Below are positions 1-10,800 of a DNA stretch of 64,000 bases, piece after piece; the stretch's first letter is position 1, and the number at the start of each line of letters is the position of its first letter. Below the pieces are notes generated by a model, which was not told the DNA's origin, searched no databases, and worked only from the letters and a program-made list of their open reading frames with translations. Source of the DNA: Thermaurantiacus tibetensis. GTDB taxonomy: Bacteria; Pseudomonadota; Alphaproteobacteria; Sphingomonadales; Sphingomonadaceae. The translations under genes and the position numbers were made by a program. The DNA is taken from contig NZ_JACHTM010000001.1 of the NCBI RefSeq assembly GCF_015354055.1, forward strand, positions 248,001-312,000. Reading direction: 5' to 3'.

Positions 1-37
1 CCTCGCCGGCGCGGCCGAGGCCGAGCAGGCTCCGTGA
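1..37 (+). CDS. 3' end of an upstream gene (partial)
   Basis: The frame that ends at the TGA at 35-37 is open back to the window edge and reads as an Ala/Glu-rich tail (LAGAAEAEQAP). Its stop overlaps the GTG start of trpE in a GTGA arrangement, the usual sign of translational coupling. Too little is visible to name it. In related genomes a SurA/PpiD-type peptidyl-prolyl isomerase often precedes trpE, but that is only context. Confidence 0.4.
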   Translation, partial: LAGAAEAEQAP

Positions 38-1518
38 CGCTCCTTCGCGGCGGGGGTCATCGCCTGCACGTCCTCCGGCTGCCGGCCGATGTCGAGACCC
101 CGGTCTCGGCCTGGCTCAAGCTTGCGGAGCCGGGGCGGGGCGACTGGCTGCTCGAATCGGTCGAGGGGGGGCGGACGCGCGGCCGCTGGTCGATGCTGGG
201 GCTCGACCCCGACCTCCTGTTCGAGGTGCGCGGGCGGCGGGCGCGCTGCAACCGCCGCTGGCGGGAAGACCGCAGCGCCTTCGAGGAGCTGGGGTCCGAC
301 CCGCTTGCCGCGCTCCGCGCGCTCGTTGCCGGGGTTGCGATGCCGCTTCCGCCCGGAACCCCGGCCGCCACGCCCTTCCTTGCGGGCTACTTCGGCTACG
401 AGACGGCGGGGCTCGTCGAGCGCCTGCCGACGCCGCCTGCCGACCCGCTCGGCCTTCCCGACATGCTGTTCGTGCGCGCCGGCCTCGTCCTCGTCTTCGA
501 CCGCCTCAAGGACGAGCTGCTGCTCATGGCCCCGGCCTGGGACGAGGGCGGAGACCCGGCGGCAGCCGATGCCGCGGCCTGCGCGCGCCTCGAGGCGGCG
601 GCCGAACGGCTGGCGCAGGGGCTTCCGCCCCCGGTCCGCGTCGACGCCCGGGCACTCGCTCCGGCGGCGCTGGCTCCCGTGGTGCCGCCCGAGCGTTACC
701 GGGCGATGGTCGAGCGGGCCAAGGCCTACATCGCCGCCGGAGACATCTTCCAGGTGGTGCTCGCCCAGCGCTTCACGCGGGCCTTCGCGCTGCCGCCCTT
801 CGCCCTCTACCGGGCGCTGAGGCGCGTGAACCCCTCGCCGTTCCTCTACCACCTCGACCTGCCCGGCTTCACCGTCTCCGGCTCGAGTCCCGAGATCCTG
901 GTGCGCGTGCGCAACGGCGAGGTCACCATCCGCCCCATCGCCGGCACCCGGCCGCGCGGGGCGGACGATGCCGAGGACGCGCGGCGGCGCGCGGAGCTTC
1001 TGGCCGACCCGAAGGAGCGGGCCGAGCACCTGATGCTGCTCGACCTCGGCCGCAACGACGTCGGCCGAGTGGCCGCTGCCGGCAGCGTCCAGGTCACCGA
1101 GCGGTTCGCAATCGAGACCTACAGCCACGTCATGCACATCGTCTCGAACGTGACGGGGCGGCTCAGCCCCGGGCGCGATGCAATCGATGCGCTTCTCGCC
1201 GGCTTCCCCGCCGGCACCGTCTCGGGCGCGCCCAAGGTCCGGGCGATGGAGATCGTTGCCGAGCTCGAGCCCGAGCGGCGCGGAGTCTATGCGGGCGGCG
1301 TGGGCTACTTCGGTGCCGACGGCGGCATGGACAGCTGCATCGTGCTCAGGACGGCGATCGTGAAGGATGGCGTCATGCACGTGACGGCAGGCGCCGGAAT
1401 CGTGGCCGACTCCGTGCCCGAGGCCGAGGCCGCGGAGTGCCGCGCCAAGGCCGGCGCGCTCGGGGCGGCGGCGGACGAGGCCGAACGGCAGGCCCTGGCA
1501 CCGCGCTTCGGCCGGTAG
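34..1518 (+). CDS. trpE: Anthranilate synthase component I
   Basis: Large subunit of anthranilate synthase: converts chorismate and ammonia or glutamine to anthranilate, the first step of tryptophan synthesis. The 494 residues match the family length. The chorismate-binding half carries the expected blocks: PIAGTRPRG near residue 302, LLDLGRNDVGRV near 334 and GTVSGAPKVRAMEI near 394. The N-terminal part has the feedback-site element LLESVEGG. Translation starts at GTG 34, overlapping the preceding stop. TrpG, TrpD and TrpC do not follow; the next gene is secG. The closely related PabB is less likely because the N-terminal domain and length are TrpE-like. Confidence 0.95.
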   Translation: MTLLRGGGHRLHVLRLPADVETPVSAWLKLAEPGRGDWLLESVEGGRTRGRWSMLGLDPDLLFEVRGRRARCNRRWREDRSAFEELGSDPLAALRALVAGVAMPLPPGTPAATPFLAGYFGYETAGLVERLPTPPADPLGLPDMLFVRAGLVLVFDRLKDELLLMAPAWDEGGDPAAADAAACARLEAAAERLAQGLPPPVRVDARALAPAALAPVVPPERYRAMVERAKAYIAAGDIFQVVLAQRFTRAFALPPFALYRALRRVNPSPFLYHLDLPGFTVSGSSPEILVRVRNGEVTIRPIAGTRPRGADDAEDARRRAELLADPKERAEHLMLLDLGRNDVGRVAAAGSVQVTERFAIETYSHVMHIVSNVTGRLSPGRDAIDALLAGFPAGTVSGAPKVRAMEIVAELEPERRGVYAGGVGYFGADGGMDSCIVLRTAIVKDGVMHVTAGAGIVADSVPEAEAAECRAKAGALGAAADEAERQALAPRFGR

Positions 1519-1527
1519 GCCCGGCGC

Positions 1528-1556
1528 TTGCGCGGCCCTCGCCCGCGCCCTATCTG
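1528..1556 (+). promoter_or_regulatory. Probable housekeeping promoter of secG
   Basis: TTGCGC at 1528-1533, a 17-bp spacer, then TATCTG at 1551-1556, in the trpE-secG gap. The same hexamer types and spacing recur before other genes in this window. Confidence 0.4.
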
Positions 1557-1598
1557 CGCCCGCGTCGGGCCGGAGCGGCCTGCCGAGAGGATCTCCGC

Positions 1599-1958
1599 AT
1601 GCTCATGACCTTCCTCCTCGTGGTGCAGGGCCTGCTGGCGCTGGCGCTGGTCGGCGTCATTCTCATGCAGCGCTCGGAAGGCGGCGGGCTGACTGGCAGC
1701 GGCTCGGCCGGCGGGCTGGTCTCGGCCCGCGGCGCGGCCGACCTCTTGACCCGCACCACGGCGATCCTCGCCGCCCTCTTCATCGCTGCCTCGCTCGGCT
1801 TTGCGATCCTCGCCGGGGCCACCCGCGCCGACAAGCCGATCGACACGACGCTCGCCCGGCCGGCAGCCGGCCAGCCTCCGGCTGCGCCCGCGCCTGCGCC
1901 CGGGGCGGCACCCGCAGCCGATCCGGCCCCGCTCGACCTGCCGCCGATCCAGAAGTAG
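1599..1958 (+). CDS. secG: Preprotein translocase subunit SecG
   Basis: Small inner-membrane subunit of the SecYEG translocon that assists preprotein export. The 119 residues contain two hydrophobic helices, one from the start (TFLLVVQGLLALALVGVIL) and one near residues 50-70, separated by a Gly/Ser-rich loop with the typical QRSEGGGLTG motif. They are followed by a Pro/Ala-rich low-complexity tail, common in alphaproteobacterial SecG. ATG 1599 follows a GAGAGG ribosome binding site; the open frame extends further upstream but without family resemblance. It lies between trpE and pyrG, and secG-pyrG adjacency is widespread in alphaproteobacteria. Confidence 0.93.
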   Translation: MLMTFLLVVQGLLALALVGVILMQRSEGGGLTGSGSAGGLVSARGAADLLTRTTAILAALFIAASLGFAILAGATRADKPIDTTLARPAAGQPPAAPAPAPGAAPAADPAPLDLPPIQK

Positions 1959-1993
1959 CTGTGGACAAGTCCGGCCGGTGCGCCTCCCTGAGG

Positions 1994-2022
1994 TGGCGGC
2001 GCGCGGCGGGCTCGGCTAGGGC
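1994..2022 (+). promoter_or_regulatory. Candidate promoter of pyrG (near-leaderless)
   Basis: TGGCGG at 1994-1999, 17 bp, TAGGGC at 2017-2022, then only 9 bp to the pyrG ATG at 2032. No ribosome binding site fits between, so the transcript would be leaderless or nearly so. Confidence 0.35.
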
Positions 2023-2031
2023 TTGCCTCCC

Positions 2032-3666
2032 ATGGCGCGGTTCATCTTCATCACCGGCGGCGTGGTCTCCTCGCTTGGCAAGGGCCTGATGGCGGCGGCG
2101 CTCGGGGCGCTCCTCCAGGCGCGCGGCTATCGCGTGCGGATCCGCAAGTTCGACCCCTATCTCAACGTCGACCCGGGCACGATGAGCCCCTACCAGCACG
2201 GCGAGGTCTACGTGACCGACGACGGTGCCGAGACCGACCTCGACCTCGGCCACTACGAGCGGTTCACGGGCGTGGCCTCGCGCCGATCGGACAATGTGAC
2301 GGCCGGCCGGATCTACCAGTCGATCATCGCGCGCGAGCGGCGCGGGGACTATCTCGGCGCCACCGTCCAGGTGATCCCGCACGTGACCGACGCGATCAAG
2401 GCGTTCGCGACCGCCGACACCGATGACGTCGACTTCGTGCTGTGCGAGATCGGCGGCACGGTCGGCGACATCGAATCGCTCCCCTTCATCGAGGCGGTGC
2501 GCCAGCTCCGGAACGACCTCGGCCGCGGCATGTCGGTCTCGATCCACGTGACGCTCGTGCCCTACATTGCCGCGGCCGGCGAGCTGAAGACCAAACCCAC
2601 CCAGCATTCGGTGCGCGAGCTGGCCTCGCTCGGCGTGCAGCCCGATGTCCTCGTCTGCCGCTGCGAGCACCCCCTGCCCGAGAGCGAACGGCGCAAGATC
2701 GCGCTCTTCTGCAACGTGCCGAAGGAGGCGGTGATCCCGGCGCTCGATGCGCCCTCCATCTACGCCGTGCCGCTCCAGTATCATGCCGAGGGGCTGGACG
2801 CGCAGGTCATCCACGCCTTCGGCCTGCCGCCGGGGCGCGAGCCCGATCTTGCGCGCTGGGTCGACATCGTCGACCGGCTGAAGAGCCCGGAAGGGTCGGT
2901 GACGGTCGGCGTGGTCGGCAAATATGTCGGCCTGCCGGATGCCTACAAATCCCTGAATGAGGCCCTCATCCACGGCGGGATCGCCAACCGCGTGCGGGTC
3001 GACATCCGCTGGATCGACGCCGAGCTCTTCGAGGGGGATGCAAGCGAGATCGTGCCAAGGCTCGAGCCGCTCCACGCCATCCTGGTGCCCGGCGCCTTCG
3101 GTGAGCGCGGTGCCGAGGGGAAGATCGCCGCCATCCGCTTCGCCCGCGAGCGGCGCGTGCCCTATCTTGGCATCTGCTTCGGGATGCAGATGGCCTGCGT
3201 GGAGACGGCGCGGAACCTGGCCGGCATTCCGGCCGCCTCCTCGACCGAGTTTGGTCCCACCTCCGAGCCGGTGGTCGGAATGATCCACGAGTGGATGTCG
3301 GCCGAAGGGTTGCAGCAGCGCGAGGAGGGCGGCGACCTCGGCGGCACCATGCGGCTCGGCGCCTACCCCGCGGTGCTCGCCGGCAACAGCCATGCCGCCG
3401 CCATCTACGGCACGACGGAGATCTCCGAGCGCCACCGCCACCGCTACGAGGTGAACACCGCCTACCGCGAGCGCCTCGAGGCGGCCGGGCTCGCGTTCAC
3501 CGGGATGTCGCCCGACGGCCGCCTTCCGGAGATCGTGGAGCGCCCCGACCACCCCTGGTTCATCGGCGTCCAGTTCCACCCGGAGCTGAAGTCGAAGCCG
3601 TTCGCGCCCCACCCGCTGTTCGCGAGCTTCATCGCTGCGGCCATCCGCCAGAGCCGGCTGGTCTGA
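2032..3666 (+). CDS. pyrG: CTP synthase
   Basis: Cytosolic enzyme that aminates UTP to CTP with glutamine and ATP. The 544 residues have the full two-domain layout. The N-terminal synthetase begins [18 protein letters not shown] (P-loop) and carries [27 protein letters not shown]. The class I glutamine amidotransferase domain has the nucleophile Cys in YLGICFGMQ and the His-Glu pair in GVQFHPE near the end. ATG 2032 is preferred over an in-frame TTG nine bases upstream because CTP synthases start with this [10 protein letters not shown] sequence. It converges with the small secreted protein gene, leaving 7 bp between the stops. Confidence 0.97.
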   Translation: MARFIFITGGVVSSLGKGLMAAALGALLQARGYRVRIRKFDPYLNVDPGTMSPYQHGEVYVTDDGAETDLDLGHYERFTGVASRRSDNVTAGRIYQSIIARERRGDYLGATVQVIPHVTDAIKAFATADTDDVDFVLCEIGGTVGDIESLPFIEAVRQLRNDLGRGMSVSIHVTLVPYIAAAGELKTKPTQHSVRELASLGVQPDVLVCRCEHPLPESERRKIALFCNVPKEAVIPALDAPSIYAVPLQYHAEGLDAQVIHAFGLPPGREPDLARWVDIVDRLKSPEGSVTVGVVGKYVGLPDAYKSLNEALIHGGIANRVRVDIRWIDAELFEGDASEIVPRLEPLHAILVPGAFGERGAEGKIAAIRFARERRVPYLGICFGMQMACVETARNLAGIPAASSTEFGPTSEPVVGMIHEWMSAEGLQQREEGGDLGGTMRLGAYPAVLAGNSHAAAIYGTTEISERHRHRYEVNTAYRERLEAAGLAFTGMSPDGRLPEIVERPDHPWFIGVQFHPELKSKPFAPHPLFASFIAAAIRQSRLV

Positions 3667-3673
3667 GGCGCGC

Positions 3674-4186
3674 CTACTCGGGGAGCGGGTCGAACGGCGA
3701 CCGGGCAGCAACCGTCTCGGCGCGCTCGCTCCGGCAGGGGGCGCTCGCCGCCATCGGGAGCACGGGCAGCGCAGCGAGCACCTCGGCAAACCCGCCGCCG
3801 GACGCATCGTCCGTCTCGAGCATCCGGGCGATGACGAGGCAGCGTCCGGCCGCCTGCATCCCTTCCGAATGGCGATTCGCGACCTCGGTGATGAAGCGGT
3901 CGTAGGCCGCCCGGCCCGTCTCCAGCCCGAAGTGGCGGACGAGCTGCTCCTCGGCGCGCACCAGCCGCTCCCGCGCGCGCTCGACGAAGCGGTTGTAGGC
4001 GCGCACGATCTCCGGGTTGGTCGCGCGGCAGCGCAGCGCGCCCACCTGCAGCAGGATCTGCGTTTCGCGCAGGCGCAACGCCTGGAGCGATGCGGGATCC
4101 CAAGAGCGGTCGCCCGACGCGTGCCCGGGCGCCGAAACTGCCAGAAGGAGAACCGCAGCAAGGGGTTTCAAGGCGCGAATGCGCAT
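3674..4186 (-). CDS. Small secreted protein of unknown function
   Basis: I do not recognise this protein. Its 170 residues begin with a clear Sec signal peptide (MRIRALKPLAAVLLLAVSAPGHA), so it should be periplasmic or secreted. The mature part is mostly predicted helix, rich in Arg and Glu, with three well-separated cysteines and no known motif. ATG 4186 is chosen because GGAGG lies six bases upstream; an in-frame ATG at 4192 would sit directly on that ribosome binding site. It is a single-gene unit, convergent with pyrG and divergent from proS. Confidence 0.7.
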   Translation of the reverse strand: MRIRALKPLAAVLLLAVSAPGHASGDRSWDPASLQALRLRETQILLQVGALRCRATNPEIVRAYNRFVERARERLVRAEEQLVRHFGLETGRAAYDRFITEVANRHSEGMQAAGRCLVIARMLETDDASGGGFAEVLAALPVLPMAASAPCRSERAETVAARSPFDPLPE

Positions 4187-4303
4187 GGCCATCCTCCACC
4201 CCCTTGAAACGGAATTTCCCTGAATACGCAGAGGGTAAGCCGTGACGGTTGCAAATTCGTGTCAGGATGGCGGGGGCGCTTGCGGCGCGATGGCGCACGG
4301 CGA

Positions 4304-4332
4304 GGGCGCCGGGTCGGCCCGACCCGGCGCCC
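4304..4332. repeat. Perfect 14-bp inverted repeat
   Basis: Arms GGGCGCCGGGTCGG (4304-4317) and CCGACCCGGCGCCC (4319-4332) around a single C. In RNA this would fold as a long hairpin on either strand. No T-run follows on either side, so it is not a standard intrinsic terminator. It could be a protein-binding palindrome or a remnant of a terminator. Confidence 0.7.
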
Positions 4333-4479
4333 CGGCGGCCCTGCGGCCGTCCCTTCGCCTCTTCCCTGAACCCTGGCGTCGCGCGCGCGTCCGGCATCCG
4401 CCAGCGCATGCGCCTCTACCGTTCCGCCGCCTCTCTGTCATGGAAGGTTCATCGGCGCTGCCAGCTTCGCGCCGCGATG

Positions 4480-4508
4480 TTGCGGCCGGGCCACAGCTTC
4501 GCTACCCG
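4480..4508 (+). promoter_or_regulatory. Candidate promoter of proS
   Basis: TTGCGG at 4480-4485, 17-bp spacer, TACCCG at 4503-4508. The predicted leader is about 23 nt and contains GAGG just before the proS ATG. Confidence 0.35.
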
Positions 4509-4537
4509 CCAGCCTTCCCGTCCGAGCCCGAGGTCCG

Positions 4538-5842
4538 ATGCACGCCCGCACCCAGCGCCTGTCCCGCTATCTCTTGCCCGTCATGAAGGAGACGCCGGCG
4601 GGCGCCGAGATCGTCTCCCACCAGCTGATGCTGCGCGCCGGGCTGATCCGGCAGACCGCGGCCGGCATCTACGCCTGGCTGCCGCTGGGCTTGCGGGTGC
4701 TCGACCGCATCGCGGCCATCGTGCGGCGCGAGCAGGACCGGGCCGGCGCGATCGAGATGCTGATGCCGACCATCCAGCCCGCCGATCTCTGGCGCGAATC
4801 GGGCCGCTACGACGCCTATGGCCCCGAGATGCTGCGCATCGCCGACCGGCACGGGCGCGAGATGCTCTACGGCCCCACCAACGAGGAGATGGTGACGGCG
4901 ATCTTCCGCGACTGCGTGAAGAGCTACCGGGACCTGCCGCGCACCCTCTACCATATCCAGTGGAAGTTCCGCGACGAGATCCGCCCGCGTTTCGGGGTGA
5001 TGCGCGGCCGCGAGTTCCTGATGAAGGACGCCTACAGCTTCGACATGGACATGGAAGGCGCGCGCGCCAGCTACGACGCGATGTTCATCGCCTATCTGCG
5101 GACCTTCGCCGCACTTGGTCTGCGCGCAGTGCCGGTCAAGGCCCCCTCGGGCCCGATCGGCGGGGACCTTTCCCACGAGTTCCACATCCTTGCCGACACG
5201 GGCGAGAGCGAGCTCTTCTACGACTCCGCCCTCGATGCCGTCGATCTTGCCGACCCCGCCGCGCCGGAGCGGCTGCGCGCGCTTTATGCCATGGAGGCCG
5301 AGGAGCATGCCAGGGTGGCCGACTGCCCGGTGCCGGCCGAGCGGCTGGCGCGGCGGCGCGGGATCGAGGTGGGCCATATCTTCTTCTTCGGCACCAAGTA
5401 CACGGCCGCGATGGGCATGCAGGTGCAGGCCCGCGACGGCCAAATGGTGACGCCGCTGTGCGGCAGCTACGGCATCGGCGTCTCGCGTCTCGTTGGGGCC
5501 ATTATCGAGGCAAGCCACGATCCGGCGGGCATCATCTGGCCCGACAGCGTCGCACCCTTCGATGTCGGTCTCGTCAATCTCCGGCCCGACGATGCGGCGA
5601 CCGATGCCGCCTGCGCCGCGCTCGAGGCGCGCCTGGCGGCGGCCGGGCTCTCGGTGCTGCACGACGACCGCGACGCCCGGCCGGGCGAGAAGTTCGCGAC
5701 AATGGACCTCATCGGCCTGCCCTGGGCGGTGACGGTGGGGCCGAAGGGGCTGGCAGCCGGCACCGTCGAGCTCAAGCGCCGGGCCACCGGCGAGAAGGCG
5801 GAGCTGAGCCCCGAGTCGGCGCTGGCGCGGCTTGCCGGCTGA
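4538..5842 (+). CDS. proS: Prolyl-tRNA synthetase, short bacterial form
   Basis: Class II aminoacyl-tRNA synthetase charging tRNA-Pro. At 434 residues it is the short alphaproteobacterial type: the inserted editing domain that makes the E. coli enzyme about 570 residues is missing between motifs 2 and 3. Visible elements include [16 protein letters not shown], the motif 2 region ([26 protein letters not shown] overall), the motif 3 region [14 protein letters not shown], and a C-terminal anticodon-binding domain ending [11 protein letters not shown]. It is followed by lolC/E after 24 bp, the usual neighbour in this lineage. Mischarged Ala-tRNA-Pro would need a separate editing protein, not present here. 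Confidence 0.96.
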   Translation: MHARTQRLSRYLLPVMKETPAGAEIVSHQLMLRAGLIRQTAAGIYAWLPLGLRVLDRIAAIVRREQDRAGAIEMLMPTIQPADLWRESGRYDAYGPEMLRIADRHGREMLYGPTNEEMVTAIFRDCVKSYRDLPRTLYHIQWKFRDEIRPRFGVMRGREFLMKDAYSFDMDMEGARASYDAMFIAYLRTFAALGLRAVPVKAPSGPIGGDLSHEFHILADTGESELFYDSALDAVDLADPAAPERLRALYAMEAEEHARVADCPVPAERLARRRGIEVGHIFFFGTKYTAAMGMQVQARDGQMVTPLCGSYGIGVSRLVGAIIEASHDPAGIIWPDSVAPFDVGLVNLRPDDAATDAACAALEARLAAAGLSVLHDDRDARPGEKFATMDLIGLPWAVTVGPKGLAAGTVELKRRATGEKAELSPESALARLAG

Positions 5843-5866
5843 CTGGGACGGCAAGACCCCCGCCGC

Positions 5867-7106
5867 ATGATCTCGGCCACCGAGCGCTTCATCGCCGGCC
5901 GCTACCTCCTGCCGGGGCGCAGCGAGCGGTTCATCTTCCTCGTCGCCGCCATCTCGCTCCTCGCCGTCGCGCTCGGCGTCGCTGCCCTGATTGCGGTCAT
6001 GAGCGTGATGAACGGCTTCCGTGCCGAGATGTTCGACCGCATGCAGGGCCTGAACGGCCATGCCGTGGTGCAGGGCTACGGCGGCCGCCTCGACGGGTGG
6101 GAGAAGGTGCTGGCCGAAGCGCGGGCGACGCCGGGGGTGGTCTCGGCCACGCCGCTCATCGAGCAGCCCCTCATGGCGACCGCCCGGTCGCGCGTGGAGG
6201 GCGCGCTCGTGCGCGGCATGCGGATCGCGGACATCCGCGCCAACCCGGTGATTGCCGGCAATGTCGTCTCGGGCTCGCTCGACCGACTGGCCGATGATGC
6301 GCCGCGGGTTGCGCTTGGCGTGCGGCTGGCCGAGAACCTGGGGGTCAGGGTGGGCGACACGATCTCGCTCGTCTCGCCTGATGGCGAAGTCACCCCCTTC
6401 GGCGCGGTGCCGCGGATCGTGGCCTACGAGGTGGTGGCCCTCTTCGAGATCGGCCTGTTCGACTTCGACCGCGCCTTCGTGCTCATGCCCATGCCCCAGG
6501 CGCAGACCCTGCTCCGGCTGGGCGACGCCGTCGGCCTCGTCGAGGTGACGACCGAAGACCCCGACCGGGTGGACCGGATCCTCGCGCCGCTTGCCGAGAA
6601 GGTGGCCCCCGTCGGCCGGATCCTTGACTGGCGGCAGATGAACGCGGCGCTGTTCGAGGCCCTCGTCGTCGAGCGCGCCGTCATGTTCTGGGTGCTCTCG
6701 ATCATCATCCTCGTGGCCGTCTTCAACATCCTCTCCTCGCTCATCATGCTGGTCCGGGCGAAGCGGCGCGACATCGCGATCCTCAGGACCATGGGGGCCT
6801 CGCGCGCGGCGATGATGCGGATCTTCATGAGCGTCGGCACGCTGATCGGCGGGCTCGGCGTGCTGCTTGGCCTCGCGCTCGGGTTCCTGGTGCTCCGGTT
6901 CCGGCAGGAGATCGTGGTGGGGGCCGCCAGGCTCACCGGCATCGAGCTGTGGGACCCCTCGATCCGCTATCTCACCGAGCTGCCGAGCCGGACCGACCCG
7001 CTCGAGGTGGCAGGCATCGTCGCGCTCGCCCTCGGCCTCTCGTTCGTCGCCACCCTCTACCCGGCGTGGAAGGCCGCCTCGACCGACCCCGTGACCGTGC
7101 TCCGCC

Positions 7107-7114
<8 letters not shown>
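5867..7114 (+). CDS. lolC: Lipoprotein-releasing ABC transporter permease (LolC/LolE family)
   Basis: Inner-membrane subunit of the Lol complex, which extracts outer-membrane lipoproteins from the inner membrane for transfer to LolA. The 415 residues show the FtsX/MacB layout. There is one helix near residues 20-45 ([21 protein letters not shown]), a large periplasmic domain beginning with a [11 protein letters not shown] segment, then three helices in the last third, with the [13 protein letters not shown] coupling motif after the second. It overlaps lolD by 8 bp. A single permease gene is present, as in other alphaproteobacteria where one LolC/E-type protein probably acts as a homodimer; calling it lolE would be equally fair. 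Confidence 0.92.
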
Positions 7115-7799
<685 letters not shown>

Positions 7800-7829
7800 G
7801 CTTATCCACGGCTTTTGCGCGCCGGGTGC

Positions 7830-7858
7830 TTGCGGGCTCCGCCGCCACCCCGCACCAT
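7830..7858 (+). promoter_or_regulatory. Candidate promoter of dnaE
   Basis: TTGCGG at 7830-7835, 17-bp spacer, CACCAT at 7853-7858, then six bases to ATG 7865. The -10 is poor, but the geometry is the one repeated before other leaderless-looking genes here. A DnaA-box-like TTATCCACG lies just upstream at 7802-7810. Confidence 0.25.
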
Positions 7859-7864
7859 GGGGGC

Positions 7865-10800
7865 ATGCACGTCCCGCTCCGGGTCCAGTCCTGCTACTCG
7901 ATCCTCGAATCGACCATCGAGGTAAAGGCGCTCGTGAAGGCGGCCGCGGCGGCGGGGATGCCGGCCGTTGCCCTGCTCGACCGCGGCAACCTCTTCGCGG
8001 CGATGACCTTCTCGGGCGCGGCGCTCGCGGCCGGCGTCCAGCCGCTGGTGGGGGCGCTGCTGCCGCTCGTCCGCGAGGATGCGCGCCCGCACCGGCCGGG
8101 CGCGCCCCGGCCGGCGCCCGACTGGCTTCCGCTCATCTGCCAGGATGCGGACGGCTATGCCAACCTCATCGGCCTCATCAGCGAGGCCGAGCTTGGCTGC
8201 GCGCCGGGCGAGGGGTTGCCGCTTGCGCGGCTTGCCGGAAGAACCGCGGGCCTCCTTGCGCTGACCGGCGGGGCCGACGGCCCGCTCGCCCGCCGCGCCG
8301 CCGAGGGCCAGCCGTTCGAGGCCTTCGGCGAGGCGCTCCTGTCCCTCTTCGGCGATCGCCTCTTCGTCGAGATCAGCCGCTCGGGCGAGGCGGCCGAGGC
8401 GCGGGCCGAAGGGCCGCTCCTCGCATGGGCGCACGCCCGCGGGCTGCCCATCGTCGGCACCGCCCCGGCTTGCTTCCTCTCGCCCGACGACCATCTGGCG
8501 CATGACGTGATGCTGTGCATCGCGCATGGCACCTATCTCGAGAGCGCGGAGCGGCCGCGGTCCAACCCGGCGCAGTTCCTGCTTTCGCCCGCGCAGTTCG
8601 CGGAGCGCTTCGCCGATCTGCCCGAGGCGGTGGCCAACACGCTTCTCGTCGCCCGCCGCTCGGCCTTCGCCCTTGCCCCGCGCGAGCCGGTGCTGCCCAA
8701 GCTGGTCTCCGACCCGGCCGCCGAGCGTGCCGAACTCGAACGGCTGGCACGCGCCGGGCTCGAGATTCGGCTTGCGCCCCGGCTTGCCGAGCCGGGTTTC
8801 GACCGCGCACCCTATGATGCCCGGCTCGCCCACGAGCTCGCCATCATCCACGAGGCCGGCTTTTCCGGCTACTTCCTGATCGTTGCCGACTTCATCCGCT
8901 GGGCGAAGGCGGAAGGCATTCCCGTGGGGCCGGGGCGCGGCTCGGGCGCGGGCTCGCTCGTGGCCTTCGCACTCGCCATCACCGATCTCGACCCGCTGCC
9001 GCTCGACCTGCTTTTCGAGCGCTTCCTCAACCCCGAGCGGCGGTCGATGCCCGACTTCGACATCGACTTCTGCGAGACCCGGCGCGACGAGGTGATCCGT
9101 TACGTGCAGCGCAAATATGGGGCCGACCGGGTGGCCCAGATCGTCACCTTCGGGACCCTGAAGGCCCGCGCCGTCGTGAAGGACGTCGCACGCGTGCTGC
9201 AGATGCCCTATTCCGAGGGGGACCGGATCGCCAAGCTCATCCCCAACCCGCCGGCGGACCCGTGGGATCTCGAGCGTGCGCTTCGCGATTCTCCCGAGCT
9301 CCAGGCAGCGGTCGCCGCCGACCCCCGGGTCGAGCGGCTGATCGCGATCGCCCGGCGGCTGGAAGGCCGGCCGCGCCACACCTCGACCCATGCAGCCGGC
9401 GTGGTAATCGGCGACCGGCCGCTCGCCGAGCTCGTGCCGCTCTTGCGCGACCCGCGCTCGGACATGCCGGTGACGCAGTTCGACCTGAAGAGCGCCGAGC
9501 AGGCGGGTCTCGTCAAGTTCGACTTCCTGGGCCTGAAGACCCTCTCGGTCATCGACCGGGCGGTGAAGCTGCTCCGCGCCCGGGGCATCGCGGTCGACCT
9601 CGCCGCGCTCCCGCTCGACGACCCGGCCGTCTACCGGCTGCTCACCCAGGGCAACACGGTCGGCGTGTTCCAGTTCGAAAGCGCAGGCATGCGGCGGTCG
9701 CTCGCGCTCGTCCGCCCCACCGTCTTCGAGGACATCATCGCGCTTGGCGCCCTGTTCCGGCCGGGCCCCATGGACAACATCCCGCTGTTCGCAGCGCGCA
9801 AGTGGGGCCGCGAGCCGGTCGACTGGCTCCATCCCGCGCTCGAGGCGATCCTGAAGCCCACCTACGGCATCATCGTCTACCAGGAACAGGTGATGCAGAT
9901 CGCCCAGGCGCTCGCCGGCTACTCGCTCGGCGAGGCCGACCTCCTGCGCCGGGCGATGGGCAAGAAGGACAGGGCGGTGATGGACGCCCAGCTCGAGCGC
10001 TTCGTCGAGGGCGCGGTGGCGCGCGGCGTCGACCGCGAGCAGGCCGCCCACATCTTCCGCCTGGTCGAGAAGTTCGCCGGCTATGGCTTCAACAAGAGCC
10101 ACGCCGCCGCCTACGCGCTCGTCGCCTACCAGACCGCCTGGCTGAAGGCGCATCACCCGGCTGCCTTCTTCGCCGCCTCGCTTGCCTTCGAGATCGCCGA
10201 CACCGACAAGATCCGCCTTCTGGTGGACGACATGCGCCGGAACGGCGTGGCGCTCCTGCCGCCGGACGTGAACGCAAGCGGTGCCGACTTCACGATCGAG
10301 GACCATCGGGGCGTCCCCGCGGTGCGCTACGGGCTCGGTGCGCTGAAGGGCGTGGGCGTGGCGGCGATGGAGGCCATGGTCGCCGAGCGCGACACGAGCG
10401 GGCCGTTCCGCTCGCTCGACGACTGGGCTGCCCGGGTCGACCCGCGGGCGCTCAACCGCCGGCAGGTGGAGGCGCTGGCGAGCGCCGGGGCCTTCGACCG
10501 CCTCGAGCCCCGCCGCGAACGGGTGTTCGCCGGTGCCGAAGTGCTTCTGGCCGCTGCCCAGACCGCCGCGCGGGAGCGCGAGACGGGCCAGGGCGGGCTG
10601 TTCGGAGCCGGGGCGGGCGCGGAGGGCCTGGGCGTGAGGCTTCCGGAGGCAGCGCCGTGGACGCTCGGCGAGCGGCTCGCCCGCGAGCGCACCGCCTTCG
10701 GCTTCTTTCTCTCCGGCCACCCGGTCGAGCGGCATGCCCTGGTGCTTGCCGGGCACCGGGTGCTCGGCTCCAGGGCCGTCCGCGAGCGCTCCGCCAGCCA

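Larger units (their letters stand above)
4187..4537. other. Divergent intergenic region between the secreted unknown and proS
   Basis: About 350 bp without a convincing gene. The side nearest the minus-strand gene is comparatively AT-rich. The middle holds a perfect 14-bp inverted repeat (4304-4332), and the end holds a candidate proS promoter. Open frames crossing the gap are high-GC artefacts with no domain or ribosome binding site. Confidence 0.6.

Noticed and set aside
7802-7810. DnaA-box-like TTATCCACG upstream of dnaE, and TGTGGACAA at 1960-1968 after secG
   Set aside because: Isolated nine-base near-matches without a cluster or AT-rich unwinding region. They do not indicate an origin and may be chance.
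7802-10756. A 984-codon minus-strand frame opposite dnaE
   Set aside because: Antisense of a conserved polymerase gene; no recognisable motif.
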